A stretch of 64,000 nucleotides of DNA from Camarhynchus parvulus. Its lineage: Eukaryota; Chordata; Aves; Passeriformes; Thraupidae. Positions 47,871 through 60,806 of this stretch are shown piece after piece. The DNA lies in NCBI RefSeq assembly GCF_901933205.1, contig NC_044573.1, forward strand, positions 60,813,993 to 60,877,992. Reading direction: 5' to 3'. Position 1 is the first letter of the stretch; each line of letters starts with the position of its first letter. A model generated the notes under the pieces. That model was not told the DNA's origin. It saw only the letters and a list, made by a program, of their open reading frames with translations, and did no database searches. The position numbers were made by a program, and so were the translations under genes.

Positions 47871-49400
47871 AAAGTCCTTAAAAATCAAATAATGCATCTG
47901 GGAAAAAAAAAAAAAGTCAAAATAGCTCTGAGTCAAACATTGAATTTAAAATAATTTCCAAGAAAGCTGTACTACAGGTTAGCAGAGGCAAGGGTTAGCA
48001 CTGTATGAAGGGTGAGCTAGCAGGTTCTTTGAGATGAAAATCATGTTATTGCATTTCTGTCTTCAACAGATGGCACCTCACCAGTAAAGCTCTGCGTGAG
48101 TGCTGAGCAACTCTTTTCCAGTAAAATAGTTGTAAAACCTTAATGAGTTGTGGAGGATGTTTCTGGCCTATGGAAAAAGCTGTGCTTCTGCCTGTGATGG
48201 TGAGTCTGCCAAACTCCTGTGGAGGAAACCAAACCAAACAAGAAGCAGGAGAGCTCTGTCTCATAGCTAGCAATAGTCCAGAGAGGATGGCAGCACAGTG
48301 TGATCATGCTAAGCTCGGTAGCAGTCATTGTTAAAAGATAAAAAATGTAAGTTGTATGTGGGCATCTCTGGCTGTTGTTTTGGACTCCCATGCAGCCCTC
48401 AGCGATGTTGCTGTCCCTGTGCAAGGCACTGCACAAACACAGGGAAAGAGGCACTCCTGGCCTGGAGACCCACAGCGACGACACACAGTAGCGCAGATAC
48501 TGGGTGGTTTCATTCCTCTTGTGTTAGATTTCTTGTCTCACCCAGCATTTCACTTAGCCTCGGGCTGAGGCAGAGACTGAGTTTAAAGCACCTGGGCATC
48601 AGTGCTCTGACCTGCAGCCATGTGTCAGGAAGACTCAGAGGAACACCACAACAGCAAGAATGACTGAATGAAAAGTCTCTCCACAGGCAATTTCTGTCCC
48701 AACCACCAGGGCACAGGGGATTATTCCTCTCCCTCCCACACTCCACCACACAGCTTGCTCACAGGCTCCTTTGTACTTGCTCCCTTTGGTTAAGGGACTG
48801 CCCTGATCAGGCTGGTGGGACAAGCTCTGCATGTACTGGTGTAATTGAAAATGGTAAGGAGCACAGCATGAATCGTCCCTGAGCACTGGAAACAATACTT
48901 ACAAAATCACTTCACAGTAGTTGTAACTCAGCTTGCTGGAACTCCAACAGCTTTGAAGACCAATGGCAACTTAAAAACCCGTCTGAACAAAGTGCTTATG
49001 CTCTGCCACATTCAAGTCTACCTGTATTTCTGATCTGCAGCAAAGGTAGTTTTAAGAGAAAAGGAAGATGTCAGTGCTTTCTGTACAGAGATACATGAGT
49101 GCCTCTCCCAAAGGAGATGGTGTGAATATATGTGATGATTTTACAAAGGCCGAGAAAATGGAGGGCTTAATTTTCTATTATCAGCCCACTTTAAGGAGCA
49201 TCATGGAGGAAAATTATTTAGTAACACATTTAACCCTCTGGCTACTGATTTTCTCATGCAATATAGATATTCAAGTTAAGTGTACAATCTCAGGTGGCCT
49301 CCAGGGCTGAAAATCCTCAGGATATCCACACCATCCTTTTACACTAGCAGTCTGGAAATGATGCTGAATTCTTCTGTATTTTGTGAGCAAACTTGGGGGG

Positions 49401-49436
49401 AAAAAACTAAACAAAAACTGAAAACCAAAACAAAAA
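49401..49436 (+). repeat. A/C-rich low-complexity block
   Basis: Short A-rich tract with interspersed C (words ACAAAAAC and AACCAAAAC), similar in style to the block at 3832-3975. Confidence 0.7.
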
Positions 49437-50050
49437 CGTTTGGTGCCCTTGCAGCCCCAAGTGCTGAACTTGTCTTTCTGAAATGCTGTGTCAACAGCTC
49501 TTCACTCACAAGCCCATTATTTTTATTGGCCACGGCTCTTAGGCTGGTGTTGACAGGTTAATTTACAGTAACAGTGAGAGTCACCTTTACTCACTACACC
49601 CAAAAGCACAACCCACACCGTACTTGAGTGCCACACTCTCGAGAGCAGGAATGTTGGGGGGAGAGAGAGAGAAAGAGCCTTAGTGAAGGCTCGTGCAGGC
49701 GCTCGGGGACTTGTACAAAAGAATGCTCTTTTGGTGAAATAATTTTTGCCAGCATATGCAACTTGAGCAGGAATGGTTGCAATTATTTCTTACCGTGCTT
49801 GTTAGAGAGGACATATGGGAAGATTAGCCTCAAGAATGTCACTCTTGGACATGGTCTTCTCATGGGGATTACGCCACAGGGGTTTTTTTTCTATTCCTTT
49901 TCCTCTTTTCTTTTTCCCCCTCTTTTCAATACATCAAATTTCACAGAGAGAAATTTCCCTTGGTAACATGTACAGATAAGCAGATCTCAGAAGATATGTT
50001 TCTTGGGGTTTACTTTAAGGACTTGTTTCCCTTTTGCTCTTCTCTTCTAT

Positions 50051-50225
50051 CTCCTCTCCTCTCCTCTCCTCTCCTCTCCTCTCCTCTCTCCTCTCCTCTC
50101 TCCTCCTCTCCTCTCCTCTCCTCTCCTCCTCTCCTCTCCTCTCTCCTCTCCTCTCCTCTCCTCTCCTCTCCTCTCTCCTCTCCTCTCCTCTCCTCTCCTC
50201 TCCTCTCCTCTCCTCTCCTCTCCTC
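50051..50225 (+). repeat. (CTCCT)n polypyrimidine minisatellite-like tract
   Basis: About 175 bp of pure C/T on the plus strand, built from a CTCCT pentamer with occasional CTCTC phase slips. The minus strand is pure purine. Long mirror-symmetric homopurine/homopyrimidine tracts like this can adopt triplex (H-DNA) structure and are often length-polymorphic. The open frames in all three plus-strand phases are artefacts of the repeat. Confidence 0.97.
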
Positions 50226-50939
50226 ATCTTCCTTTTTTCCCTTTTATTTTCTTGTCTTCCTAAACAAGTTTAAAAGAGCAACCCTAGCAATGGGTAAGGA
50301 AGTTATGGGCTGGGAGAAAAGCCTTTTCTCTAGTTTGTAAGGTTGTAGTGCTGCTGACATGGTACAGATGGTGAAGACTCCATAACAAAGCCAATGGAGA
50401 ACACATACATTGAACAAGTAGGAGTAGCAGCTAAGTGAGAGAGGTTAAGTGCTGCCAAGAGGCAAATTATGCCAGGTTGCAAACTGACAGACCTTTCATC
50501 ACAGGGGAACTGAAAAAAACCCAAACAAAACAGCGTCTTTCTAAGTGGTTTGTGTTTTCATAGTACTGTTTCTTTTTGTTAGTTTGATATTTGTTTGTTT
50601 TTTTTTTTTTTAATAGGACTGCCATGTAAAACCTTGTGAATTAATAGTTTTTTGATTGTAGAACTACCAGATAACAAAACTCTTGCAGTATTCTTCAGTC
50701 TAACTCTAAAGACTCACCATGTTCTGGGACTACTTACCCAGCACAAGGCACCACCAAGGCTGGACCAGATCAGTCTTTTCTACTCTCAGCACTGGTGGAC
50801 AGAGTGCTGCTGAACCTACAGCCCTCAGGTTCATATTCTGTTTTGGCTACATGACCATTATAGAATCCAGAAGACATGCCTCTGAGGTTGTGACCATAAT
50901 GGAATTTAGGGTGTTTACACTCTGCTGAAGTGGCCCTAT
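50226..50939. other. Intergenic DNA, no gene seen
   Basis: AT-rich sequence with a T-run tract at 50591-50611. No exon was recognised. The part next to 50940 may be more decayed CR1 sequence, but the match is not convincing. Confidence 0.55.
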
Positions 50940-51385
50940 GAGTTTGAAATGCACTCTTTTCAAGAAGAGCTGGGAATGCTCTTCTAGTGCATGCCAGGAT
51001 ATCACCAGCCTTCTTGGCCTCAAGGGCACGCTGCTGCTTGTTGTCCCCCAGGTCCTTCTCTGCAGAGCTGTTTTCCAGCAGATCAACCCCCAGCCTCTAC
51101 AGGTGCCCGGGATTATTCATCCTAAGGTGCAGGACCCTGCATTTACCTTTGTTGAATTTCAGGCAGCTCCTCTCTGCTCATCTCTCTGACCGGTTGTGGT
51201 CCTTCTGAAGGGCTGCATAGCTCCTAGGGGATTTGCCACTCCCCCCAGCTTTGTGTCATCAGCAAACTTGCTGAGGAGGCATCTGCCCCTTCATCCAAGC
51301 CATTGATGAATAAAATAAACAATACTGGGCCCAGTATTGAACCTTAAGGAACACCACTAGTGACAGACCTCAGTAAAACCTCTTC
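50940..51385 (-). mobile_element. CR1 LINE fragment, reverse-transcriptase region (minus orientation)
   Basis: Read on the minus strand, the sequence follows the CR1 ORF2 palm region. It has a GPVLF-like start near 51335, then LSKFADDTKL at about 51275-51245, the FADD form of the RT catalytic YxDD motif. A KFNKG-KCRVLHL-like segment follows near 51165-51125, and a SSAEKDLG-like block near 51070-51050. Indels break the frame, so it is an inactive relic. It lacks the CR1 3' UTR, so it is truncated at both ends. Confidence 0.88.
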
Positions 51386-54300
51386 CTTGAAAACCAGGCT
51401 GCTTTAATATATTTTAACACAGACACCAGCAAACTGATGGCCCCTTGAAGCCATGCCACAGAAAGAAGTGGTATGTGAGAGACCTGATTAGGAAGAAAAG
51501 ACAAAACTTTGGTCTCCTGGGGTAGTGTCATGAAGGCAAGAAGGCCAGGACTAACGGCACAGCATGTCATGTGTAAGAGCTGCTGCAGAGCCTGTCTGGG
51601 CTTGTAAAGGCAGAGAGTTCCTTTGCTGATCTGTATCACTTCTGTAGCTCTGGTTGCAGAGGCCTCTCTGTTTCCATGGCCAGGGGATGGAGATGTTCTC
51701 ACAGCCTCCTTTGCACTGCTGTAACTCAATCTCTGTGTGATAACAGACAAAGGCACACACAGAGACACTGAATCAGAAAACCTCTTCTCCTTGTAGCCTC
51801 AGTCTCTGCTACACCATCTCTCTTGCTCACAGCAAGAATGCCGGGGAGACAGAGTTAAACACACACCTGCACATCAGCACAGGAGGATGCTCCCCTGCTG
51901 TTGAGACTGTCCAAACTGAAGGCAAAGGCAGTAACAGAGCTCTCTTATGCAAGGCAATAGCCCTTATAGATTTAGGATGAAAATTTCCACTCCACATCTG
52001 CGTTCCATGGCCTACTATGGCAAAAGGGCGTAATAAAAGCAGAAAAGCTTTGTCTGCTCTCAGACTGACAGCGAGCCAAGCAGGATCTGTCACTGTCCCT
52101 GCTGTCATTGCTGCTTCCATGTAAGAATGTGGGGAAGAGCATAGGAGGGACAGATTACATGGTCCAAGCAGAGCAGCCCACCATGCTGCTGCCAGGATGT
52201 TCCTGTGCTGCTGTAGAACCTGTCACCTACCACGTGAAAGGCCATGGTGGGTGATCAGTTCAACAGCAGCCTGGGATCATCCCAATAGCCCCTCAAGCAG
52301 AAGAAGGCACCTCTAGCCTTGCAGAGAGGGCTCCAGCCTGGCTGAGTCCTTCCAGGGCTGCCAGCCGTGGTTGCAAGGGGTTTAGGAGCTGCCTTGAAAT
52401 GGGAATGTGCGGCTAGTGGGAAACCCATGTTTGAAAAAAGTGTGTTGGGCCCAAAATGTTTTTGTCACTGATCTCACAACCAGCCTTGGGTTGGAGGGCT
52501 GAATATTTAGCATCCTGTCATTCTGACACACATCCAAATGCTCTGTTCAAATTCAGAGCAGAAATCTCTGACAGAGCTGAAGATGGTTATAATTTTTATT
52601 TTGGTCTCCCCACGTTCAAGGCTACACCCCTGTTATGCATTTTTCCTGAGGAGAGGAGCAGTAGGCTGATTAGTGCTAGACCAGATAACTAAATTATTTC
52701 TGTGAACTGAAAAATAGACTTCATAGCCAAGTCCCTAGTTTAGCAATCTCTAATATCTGTGACAGATTGTTAAAATTAACATCTTTGCCCTGGTGGCTTT
52801 CAAGCAGCTAGAATGTTACCTGTTTTGCCTTGCACTTTGGATAAATCACCTTCTGGAACACAAAAAAACATCCCTGCCTCACACCATGCTGGAATCTGTA
52901 GCTGTTTCCCAGTGAAGAAAGAAAAATGTGATTGATATTCCCTTCTTGGATTATGGCTGGGGCTCTTCCACAGCAGCAGTTTCATCTACAGGTAAGGTGA
53001 GGCCCAAACTTTTGTCACAAGGTCACATTGGAAAGTACTGTGGCAGTCTTTTAGTACCTGCTCAGGAGTCTCCCATTCCCATAGTCAACAAGCCCAAAGA
53101 GCCAAAAGGAAATTTTCCATCATCTAGAAACCTGGTGTTGCTCAGTAGCCCTCTCAGTAATGCTGGGGCACATGTTGGGAACTCTTTGATACCAATTTCA
53201 AGAAACCTTTCAGTATCCTTGCTGTTCTTGCTGCTGGAAAAGGGCTTGCTCTGGTCTCTTGCACCACTATTCCACCTCTATGACACCCATGTTGTGACTC
53301 AGGGGCAAGAGAAGCCCTTTTCTCTTTATTAAACCTCTTACTTTCTCCAGAATAACACGGTGATTTTAGTGGGAGCTTCAGACAAAGAAGAGTAGCATGA
53401 CAGAAAGCATTACAGCCTTCATTTGGATAAGCACTCCAGCTGACACTGCAGGTCTAACTAAACAGCACAAGAAAAGTACAAGAAGAGAAAAATTTCAGTG
53501 AGTGAAAGCAGTTGGGAAAGACAGCAAGGACCTGACCTCTTGACCAAATCGGAGGCACTGCCTTTTTTCCTTCTGACCTGTTCCACATTGCTCCTGCCCC
53601 TGCTTGCTGCCATTCCTGCTGTGCTGGAGGTAAAACCCCTGGCTTCAGGGGGCCAGAGGCTGAGCTACCCTGCTTTCCAAGCTTCTCTCTGCTCCTAGCA
53701 CAATCAGAAGATAGTGCAGGCATTACTTTGAAATATGTCCGCACATAATTGACTGAGAGATTCAAATGTCAATAGCAATTGAAGCTCTCCTCTCAGATGT
53801 CATTACAGTCCTTAATAAACAGTCCTTAAAAAACTCTTACAATCTTCTTTATTACTCTAGGAGAGTAAAAACCTCAAACTCCCAAATTTTTGTAAGAGGC
53901 TATTACTTGTCACAGTCATATATCTCATATGTCTTTGCTCTTTACACAATTATTTTAAAGGCTAGTTTGTTTATAAGGGACACAAAAGAAAACCAGAAAT
54001 GTATGACTTATGCTCTTCAAAAGCAGTTATTTATAACTGTACTAATTGTTTTGTTTCCTTAAAAGCTGTGGGTCATGGCAACACAGCTGCTTTTGGTCTG
54101 GCTAATAAGCCTCAGTTTGGGACTAGTGTCAGGGTAGCAAGTTTTCAAGCCTGTTACACACAGCCCACCAGTAGTGACACAAAACCTTAATCTGCCTGCT
54201 GTGATCTGCTGAGAGACTGCAAAGGTAGAAATTTATTTGTGCTTTGAAACACACCTACTCTTTTCCTTTCAAGTATTTCATGACACATTTTCCCTTGATT

Positions 54301-57300
54301 ATACCATTAACACACAGGAGAGGATGAATTTGTTAACCAATACCAGGATTCTTCTGTAACCTTTCAAAAAGGCTCTGCCCTATCCTGCAGGAGTCAGTAA
54401 CTCACAGGGACTTGCTGCCTGTCAAAGGCATTTGTAAGCATTGAAAAATCAACCTGGTATCTCAGTGTCATTTAATGAGAAATATTTAATTGTTTCATGC
54501 AAAAAATTTTGATTTTGCAAAAATGCCGATATTTTCCTGTTAGATACTCAATCATGTATTCATTAATAAGAGTGATCCCCACAGAACAAGTGTGCAAGCT
54601 GTGTCTGGCTCCTGACTTGGTTATGGAGCAGAGACAAAAAGCCATTTGCTGGATAGTAAATGTAGCTCACAGTTCACTGACAGAACAAACGGCATTTTAG
54701 GCCAAATAAACTAGACAAAACCCAAGGATTCAGGGAAATTGTGGTTGCTGTAACTGTGGGACAGTGTAGTGGCTTGCACTAGAAATGGTAAAGGCAGGGA
54801 TACTGCTCTTTTTTTTTTAAGAGATCCTGCGCACAGAGTCTTGTGGAGTCAGAGACATGAGCAGGAAAATCTTCTCATCGTCAAGGAGCACACAGGGGTA
54901 GTGGGAGTTTGGATACTGTAATTAACATCTAAAGCCAGAAATGTAGTCCTGAAGGTTGAAGCTCACATGGTAAAAAGAATAAGTTAGTGAATGAGATTAG
55001 CAGTGACCAGCCCTGCTAAATATTTTTGTTCCACATGTGATGGTGAAAAGGGCAAAGATGTTACCTTGAGGTTGATTTTAGAATTACTCCAATATCTCTT
55101 CCTTTTAGGGTCATGGTAGTTCTCAGACCAGTATGTGGCTCATCCTGTTCAATATTCTACCTTTAAAAATACAGTCAGCAGTAGACACTTGGTGACAAAA
55201 CCTTGCCTTACAAAAGCAGAAACATTTGTGTTCCCTCTCTTCAGGTTTATTCCTTCCCACCAATATTCAAAGCCATCTAAATCCTAAAGTAAAAGGTTTA
55301 GTGTCTCCTTTGGATTTTTTTTTCAGCGCTATCTCTTGTATTTTCATTCTTCACATGGCTGCTTTTTCACAGCACTAACAATTTGAATATTTCTGTCTCT
55401 GAGGAACATCAAATAGATACTTTTACTGAGGTCCTCCAAAATTTACCTGAATCTTCTTTCTGGTCATTAAAATAAGTGGTGCATTTCTTGGATGCTAGGT
55501 AAGAATTAAAATTTGCTCTGCCTTTCCCGTGTCACTACTTTGCAATTATCTCAAGAAAACATCTAATCCACCGATTTAAGAAGAGAGAATTTTGGATAAC
55601 ATTGTTAATATCACCACATTGAAAAATAACTCTTTATGGATCCTGGATTTTTCTTCACTCTGCGGTTTTTGCTTCGTAGCTGGATTCTGTCTAGTAGTAG
55701 GAGAATAGCCATATACAGAATTATTCTATTTGATTATTTTTATTTTTCAGTTAAAATTTTTTTTCATTATTATTGACCTGTCAATTCAGACTGAGAGAGA
55801 TCCATGTGGTTGTCTGATATGCAAAGTTCATTGCCCAATGTCTTGGTACCCACTTACTGCAATTGATTTAAATGTTGGACATTTCCTTTTCCAACCCCTC
55901 CTGCTTGCACTTCTGAAAGGGCCAGTGCTTTTAAAACAATAGTGATAGGAAGTGTATCACAGCACTCACAAAAGGGAGTCCTACAATTAGAATTTGGCTA
56001 GGCAAAATGCTGCAAGTAATGGAGCATATTCCAGCTTTAATGTCATCATCCTGGAGCCATTAGGAGGGAAGATGGACCTGACTGGACATATCCATGATAA
56101 GGATAAAGGCAGCCCAAATGAAAATGCTAAAGTGCAATGCATTTTGCCTTCCAGAAGAATGTGATGCATGCATACCAAACAGTAATAAAGGAGATTGGGC
56201 TAGATCATAGGAATGATTTTTAATGTGCAGTCAGCTACACACTGAATTATGTTACCTGGGGAAACTGAGGAATCTCCATCATTTGAGATCTTAAAGACAA
56301 GATTCCATAAACATGCCTGGAATAGTTTGGGCATAACTGGTCCTTCCTTGGAGCCAAGTCAGAAAACCTTTTCAAGTCCTTTAGTCTGTCTGTTGTTTAA
56401 AGATCTCCTCATGATCCTCTTGTGATGCCACCGTCACAAAATCCTGTTTGCTGCTTGCTTGGAAACGGCTTGGTTTGTAACAAGTCCCCTCTGTTACTGC
56501 TGTGACAAGGAATTCTTTCAATGGCTGTGCTGTTTCCTAACACGGGCCCTGGATTGTTCCATATACAAAACATATTGCTATAAAATTATTATTTCTGCGT
56601 AACAGGTCATGATAACACCTATTTTGTGATTCTTTTGTTTCACTATTAATCTTTGATATGGAACCAGCCCCATCCCTCTGAGAAGCTGGCTTGCTGCTTT
56701 CTATTCTCCAGAAAACTTGGCTTACTTTGTACTCCAGTATATTTGGCCTTTGAAAGTTGGCTTGCAGTTAGCAGACAGAAGCAGGGTCAGAATTAGTTCA
56801 AAATAAATTAATAGTCAGAAGTTCTAACTTGCTAAGCTGCGTGCAATCCACCCTTCAAAGGATATTCACCAATTGCTGTAATTGTTCTCTTCAAGGGCTT
56901 CCAAAAAATCCTTGGACAAGCTAATTAATGCTGTTTTAGATATATGTTAAGGTATTTGACCTGAGAGTTTAATTCTACAGTTTAATTCCATAATGATTGT
57001 AAATGGTAGGACTGCTGCATATTTAAAAGAACATTAGTGTGAATTTAGCTAGCTGTTGGCAGTTTAACAGTGACTAACAGATATTAAATAAGCATGAAAT
57101 TCTGGTGGTGAATGACACTTTTATAGGGGCAAGGGCTGGGAGCTGAAGGCAGGAGAAAATATTGCAACCATGCATGGTGACCTTCCCTTTTCCCTGGATT
57201 TTGCAGAGTCTTTCTACAACTTTCCCATCATCAGGACAAGCCTGAGTTGGTGGAAGGGCCTTGTCCTTGCAGGCTTGGACAGCACATGATGAACTTGGTG

Positions 57301-58108
57301 GGATTGGAACTTGTTGATGTGCTGAAGTCATTGACAGTCCCTTTCTGATGTCACTGACACCAGGATTTCCCCAAATAACTGAATATTTCAGCCACTCACA
57401 GATAATCACATCCTCCAGTGTCAAGAAAGAGGTCTGTAAATTCTATCCTTTCTTCTGCCAAATTTTTTCTTTCTTTTCTTTTTTCAAAGTGGATGTCAGA
57501 AGAAATCAATTGCCAGAGAACAGAAAAGAAAAGAAAACAAGTTGATCCTTTTATTGTTACTGTTCAAAGGCGTCTCTTTGTTTTAGAAACAAAAATGGTA
57601 GCAAGTGACTTTTTTCCACCCCTCAGTGGCTACATAAATTTCTGCTACTAAGGGACAAACATCATTGATTTGACCGACTTATTCAAAACAGGTCACGGAG
57701 CTACAGCTTGTTGTGTCAATTCTCATCATACACTGATGTGGCAGGTTTTATGAATAAAATATGGGCTGTTGCTGTCTGGGAGGATGCCACATCTTAGCTA
57801 CCCAAAACCCTCTGTCCTTGAAGAGCAAAGCTTTCAAAAATTAGGACCATGTTTGAATCCAAGCTGTACAATATGCTTTTCAATGAAGTGTGATATATTG
57901 TTTTTAGCTGAATAACTTTCTTCTCCTCTTCTCCCCTCCCCCTGTCCCTCCCCTACTTAGGGGGAAAAAAAAGCCATGCCATCTTAAACTAAAGCACACT
58001 TCAGTCAGTCTCCCTGTGTGTGCTCTGTGCCAGCAGCCACAGCAATTCTTTCATCTTGGCTTCAAAGTGGTGCTGAGAGGGGGAGGGGGGCATCTAATGA
58101 AAGAAGAG

Positions 58109-58131
58109 AAAACAAACAAACAAACAAACAA
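58109..58131 (+). repeat. (AAAC)n microsatellite
   Basis: Between five and six AAAC units on the plus strand, just after a G-rich run (58077-58090). Confidence 0.92.
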
Positions 58132-60787
58132 GCACAAAACGGGGGAGGAAATGAAAAATAGCAGTCTACCTTTCAAATCTGAGTGTTGCCTGCAGGCATG
58201 CTCTGCAGTGGATGTTGCACTCAGCTTCAGCCCCTTGTATATTTTTTTTTGTTATTGCCACTTCCCATGCTGGGAAGATTCTTGTCATCCCTCACATATT
58301 TTATGTGCAGAAAAGGCTGCCCTGCCCTGTGCTTGGTGATTGAGGCTGTGCCCCTGGTGTGCCACACTATCAGTGGTTCCCAAGGCTGCCTAGCCTGGGA
58401 AAAGCTGCATGGAAATGGTCCAAAATCAGCATTACATGCATTATTGTTCTTACTCTCTCTGATTAGAGTGCACACAATGAAAACAACAGCAACAGCCTCG
58501 TTTTCCAGCTCTCCTCCCAACACAGGGCTGTTCTTAGGCTTTTTTTTTTTCTCAGAGTCTTCATAGAAATTAACTGCTTCTGTGCTGGTAGGTCCCAGGC
58601 ATCCCAGCAGCTTCTCTGGAGGGAAGCCCAAAGAGCTTAGTCTGACTAGGAGTAACATTTTCAAAAGTGCCTAGCTGACTGGCGAAATCCCATTTTTTAG
58701 AAACAGGTCTAGTGGTAGGCTGCCTTGTGGACCACTGGAAACACACTGCTTGGAGGCTGTGGTAAAATGCAAGGCACAGTAATCCTCATAAAACAAAACA
58801 GAATAGGCTGAATGATATTTAGGCATTAGTCCCTTGAATACTCATGCTTTGTGTTAAATGGGCATCACACACAATGTTCTAGCAGTGTGTCACAGCACCT
58901 GGTGTCCCCTAGCCCAGCCACCACCACTTTTTTTCTTACACCCTGGTCAAAGAGGTCTTGCTGTGCTGGCTGAGGAGAGCCAGAATGGACTAGCACTGCT
59001 CTAGTGGCTAAGCAGTCATTTGGCACACAACAATTTAAATTTCATGAGGCCTGTTCCAAGCCCTGGTATAGACAGTTTGGGATGGGATAAAGCTCAGCTT
59101 GCTCTATGAAGAAATGGTATCCAGTGCTTATCCCAAGCACAGGGAAATGCCACTTAGGAGTCACTGGGTGAGATAGGGCATTTCAGGCTTAATCTGATTT
59201 CATATTTCCTGAAATATATTAGGTGACATATCAAACAAAGGAGGCAAAGAATTTTTTTCCCATTTAACAGATTAGACGTATTCTAGAGTGTCAAGTACCT
59301 GCGCCTTGAATGTGCACAAGTATTTGATAGGAGGTGAACTCTTAAAGCTGCTCCAGAAGAGAGCAGTAGATAGACTTGGGTGCTAAAGATGTTAAGTTGT
59401 AATAGGTGCTAGTCTTTCTCTTTTTTTTTTTTTTAAAAAAGCAGGTCAATCTTGAAGACGCTATTGGGAACACAAGTAGGAACAGACATATACTGTAAGT
59501 GATGTTCTGTTTTAGGAGCTTTTTATGACTTTTTTTTATATGCTCCAGCTGTATTGCAGAAAGGGATCCCTGATGATGTATTCTCTTCTTCACAGAAAGA
59601 GATATAGATGCTCTGGGTTACTCTGCAGCCAAGGACCACCAGGAGCCCCAAGCACCTCTTGCTATGAGAGACCTCAGATCTGCAGAGGTGCCTGGGGGGT
59701 TAATGGTCGATGTTCTTAAATTGCCATCCAGCAGATGAAAGACAGATGTTTACTTTTAAGACATTTTCAGACCGGGGAAAAAAGCACTTTGAAATTTGAA
59801 GAAAAAGAAACAGCTCTCTAGTCAATGCCTTGTATAGTCTCCTGCTTGTGGAAGGGATTAGACTGAATCATGGAAAACAAAAATGTAAAGTTGCAGAGTT
59901 CTGGTCTGCCACTTGTCTCAGTGTCACAGTGGTTAAGTCTAAAACTTTTCTCCAAGTTTTTTAGGTTCAGCTTGAAATTTCATAACTATTGAAAAGATTT
60001 TTTTCTGCCTTGTGCATCACTCATGGTAAAAAGTGTGAGAAGAAAGTCAGTTCACTATTTTTGTAAGATTGTAATACACAATGAAGGAAAAGATTTTGTT
60101 TATTCTTCAAGAGCTCTACTGACATCATATTTCTCTGAAAAATAATGTCTCTTTTTATGCTAACAAAGTCCTTATGGTCCAAAGGCAAAGCTGGGCAAAA
60201 ACTGCTTGTCTTAGCTGACTAATATATTTTTCGGCAGGATTGACCCTTTGGTTATCTTACATGTCATAACTCTTTTAACTTTCAGGTGCTGCATAAAGAA
60301 AAAGGTGAATAGAGGGCTGTAAGAAATAATTTTAATGAGCTTTTCTGAACTTTTCCATGTTTGAAAAACAACTTGTGTTACTTCGTATGTGAACTTAAGT
60401 ACATCTGGGATGGGACTTCTGTATCAAAAACATTTCCTCTATTAAAAACCTGGAAACTGGCTGTCATTATTCTTGCTTCTCTTTCTTCCCAAATAAAATA
60501 GTTGTGCCAACTGCTTGTTTTGTTTAACAGTCCCAGTCAGAGAGATATCATGTCTAATCACAGTATCATTTTCTAATGTTCACTGGAAGGAAATCTCAAA
60601 TTGTTCTTGAGAACCTAAATATTAGGCTTATTATAAATCTGATTAAGCAGGGGCACCAGTCCTTGAAGGCAGGATGAATACGACTCCTAGGAAATTGTGG
60701 AAAAGAAAACCAAGCATTGCTGAACAATGCTGTTCACAGATTGTTGCTGGAGACTGGTCTTCAAAAATGTGTGTATTTGCTCTGCTT

Positions 60788-60806
60788 TGATTAATTAATT
60801 AATTTA
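60788..60806 (+). repeat. (TTAA)n short repeat
   Basis: Short run of ATTA/TTAA units. It also forms overlapping homeodomain-like TAATTA words. Confidence 0.75.

Larger units (their letters stand above)
47476..50050. other. Intergenic DNA, no gene seen
   Basis: Contains an imperfect TTTTTTCTG tract (47839-47870), a weak CTCF-like word TCAACAGATGGCAC (48063-48076) and an A/C-rich block (49401-49436). No exon was recognised. Frames up to 114 codons are without motifs. Confidence 0.6.

Noticed and set aside
50003..50340. 70-126-codon frames rich in Ser/Leu/Pro or Arg/Glu/Gly
   Set aside because: Pure translation of the CTCCT repeat in different phases.
50847..51189. Small frames at 50847-51086 (-) and 50938-51189 (+) as possible genes
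   Set aside because: They lie within the CR1 RT relic, which has stops and frameshifts.
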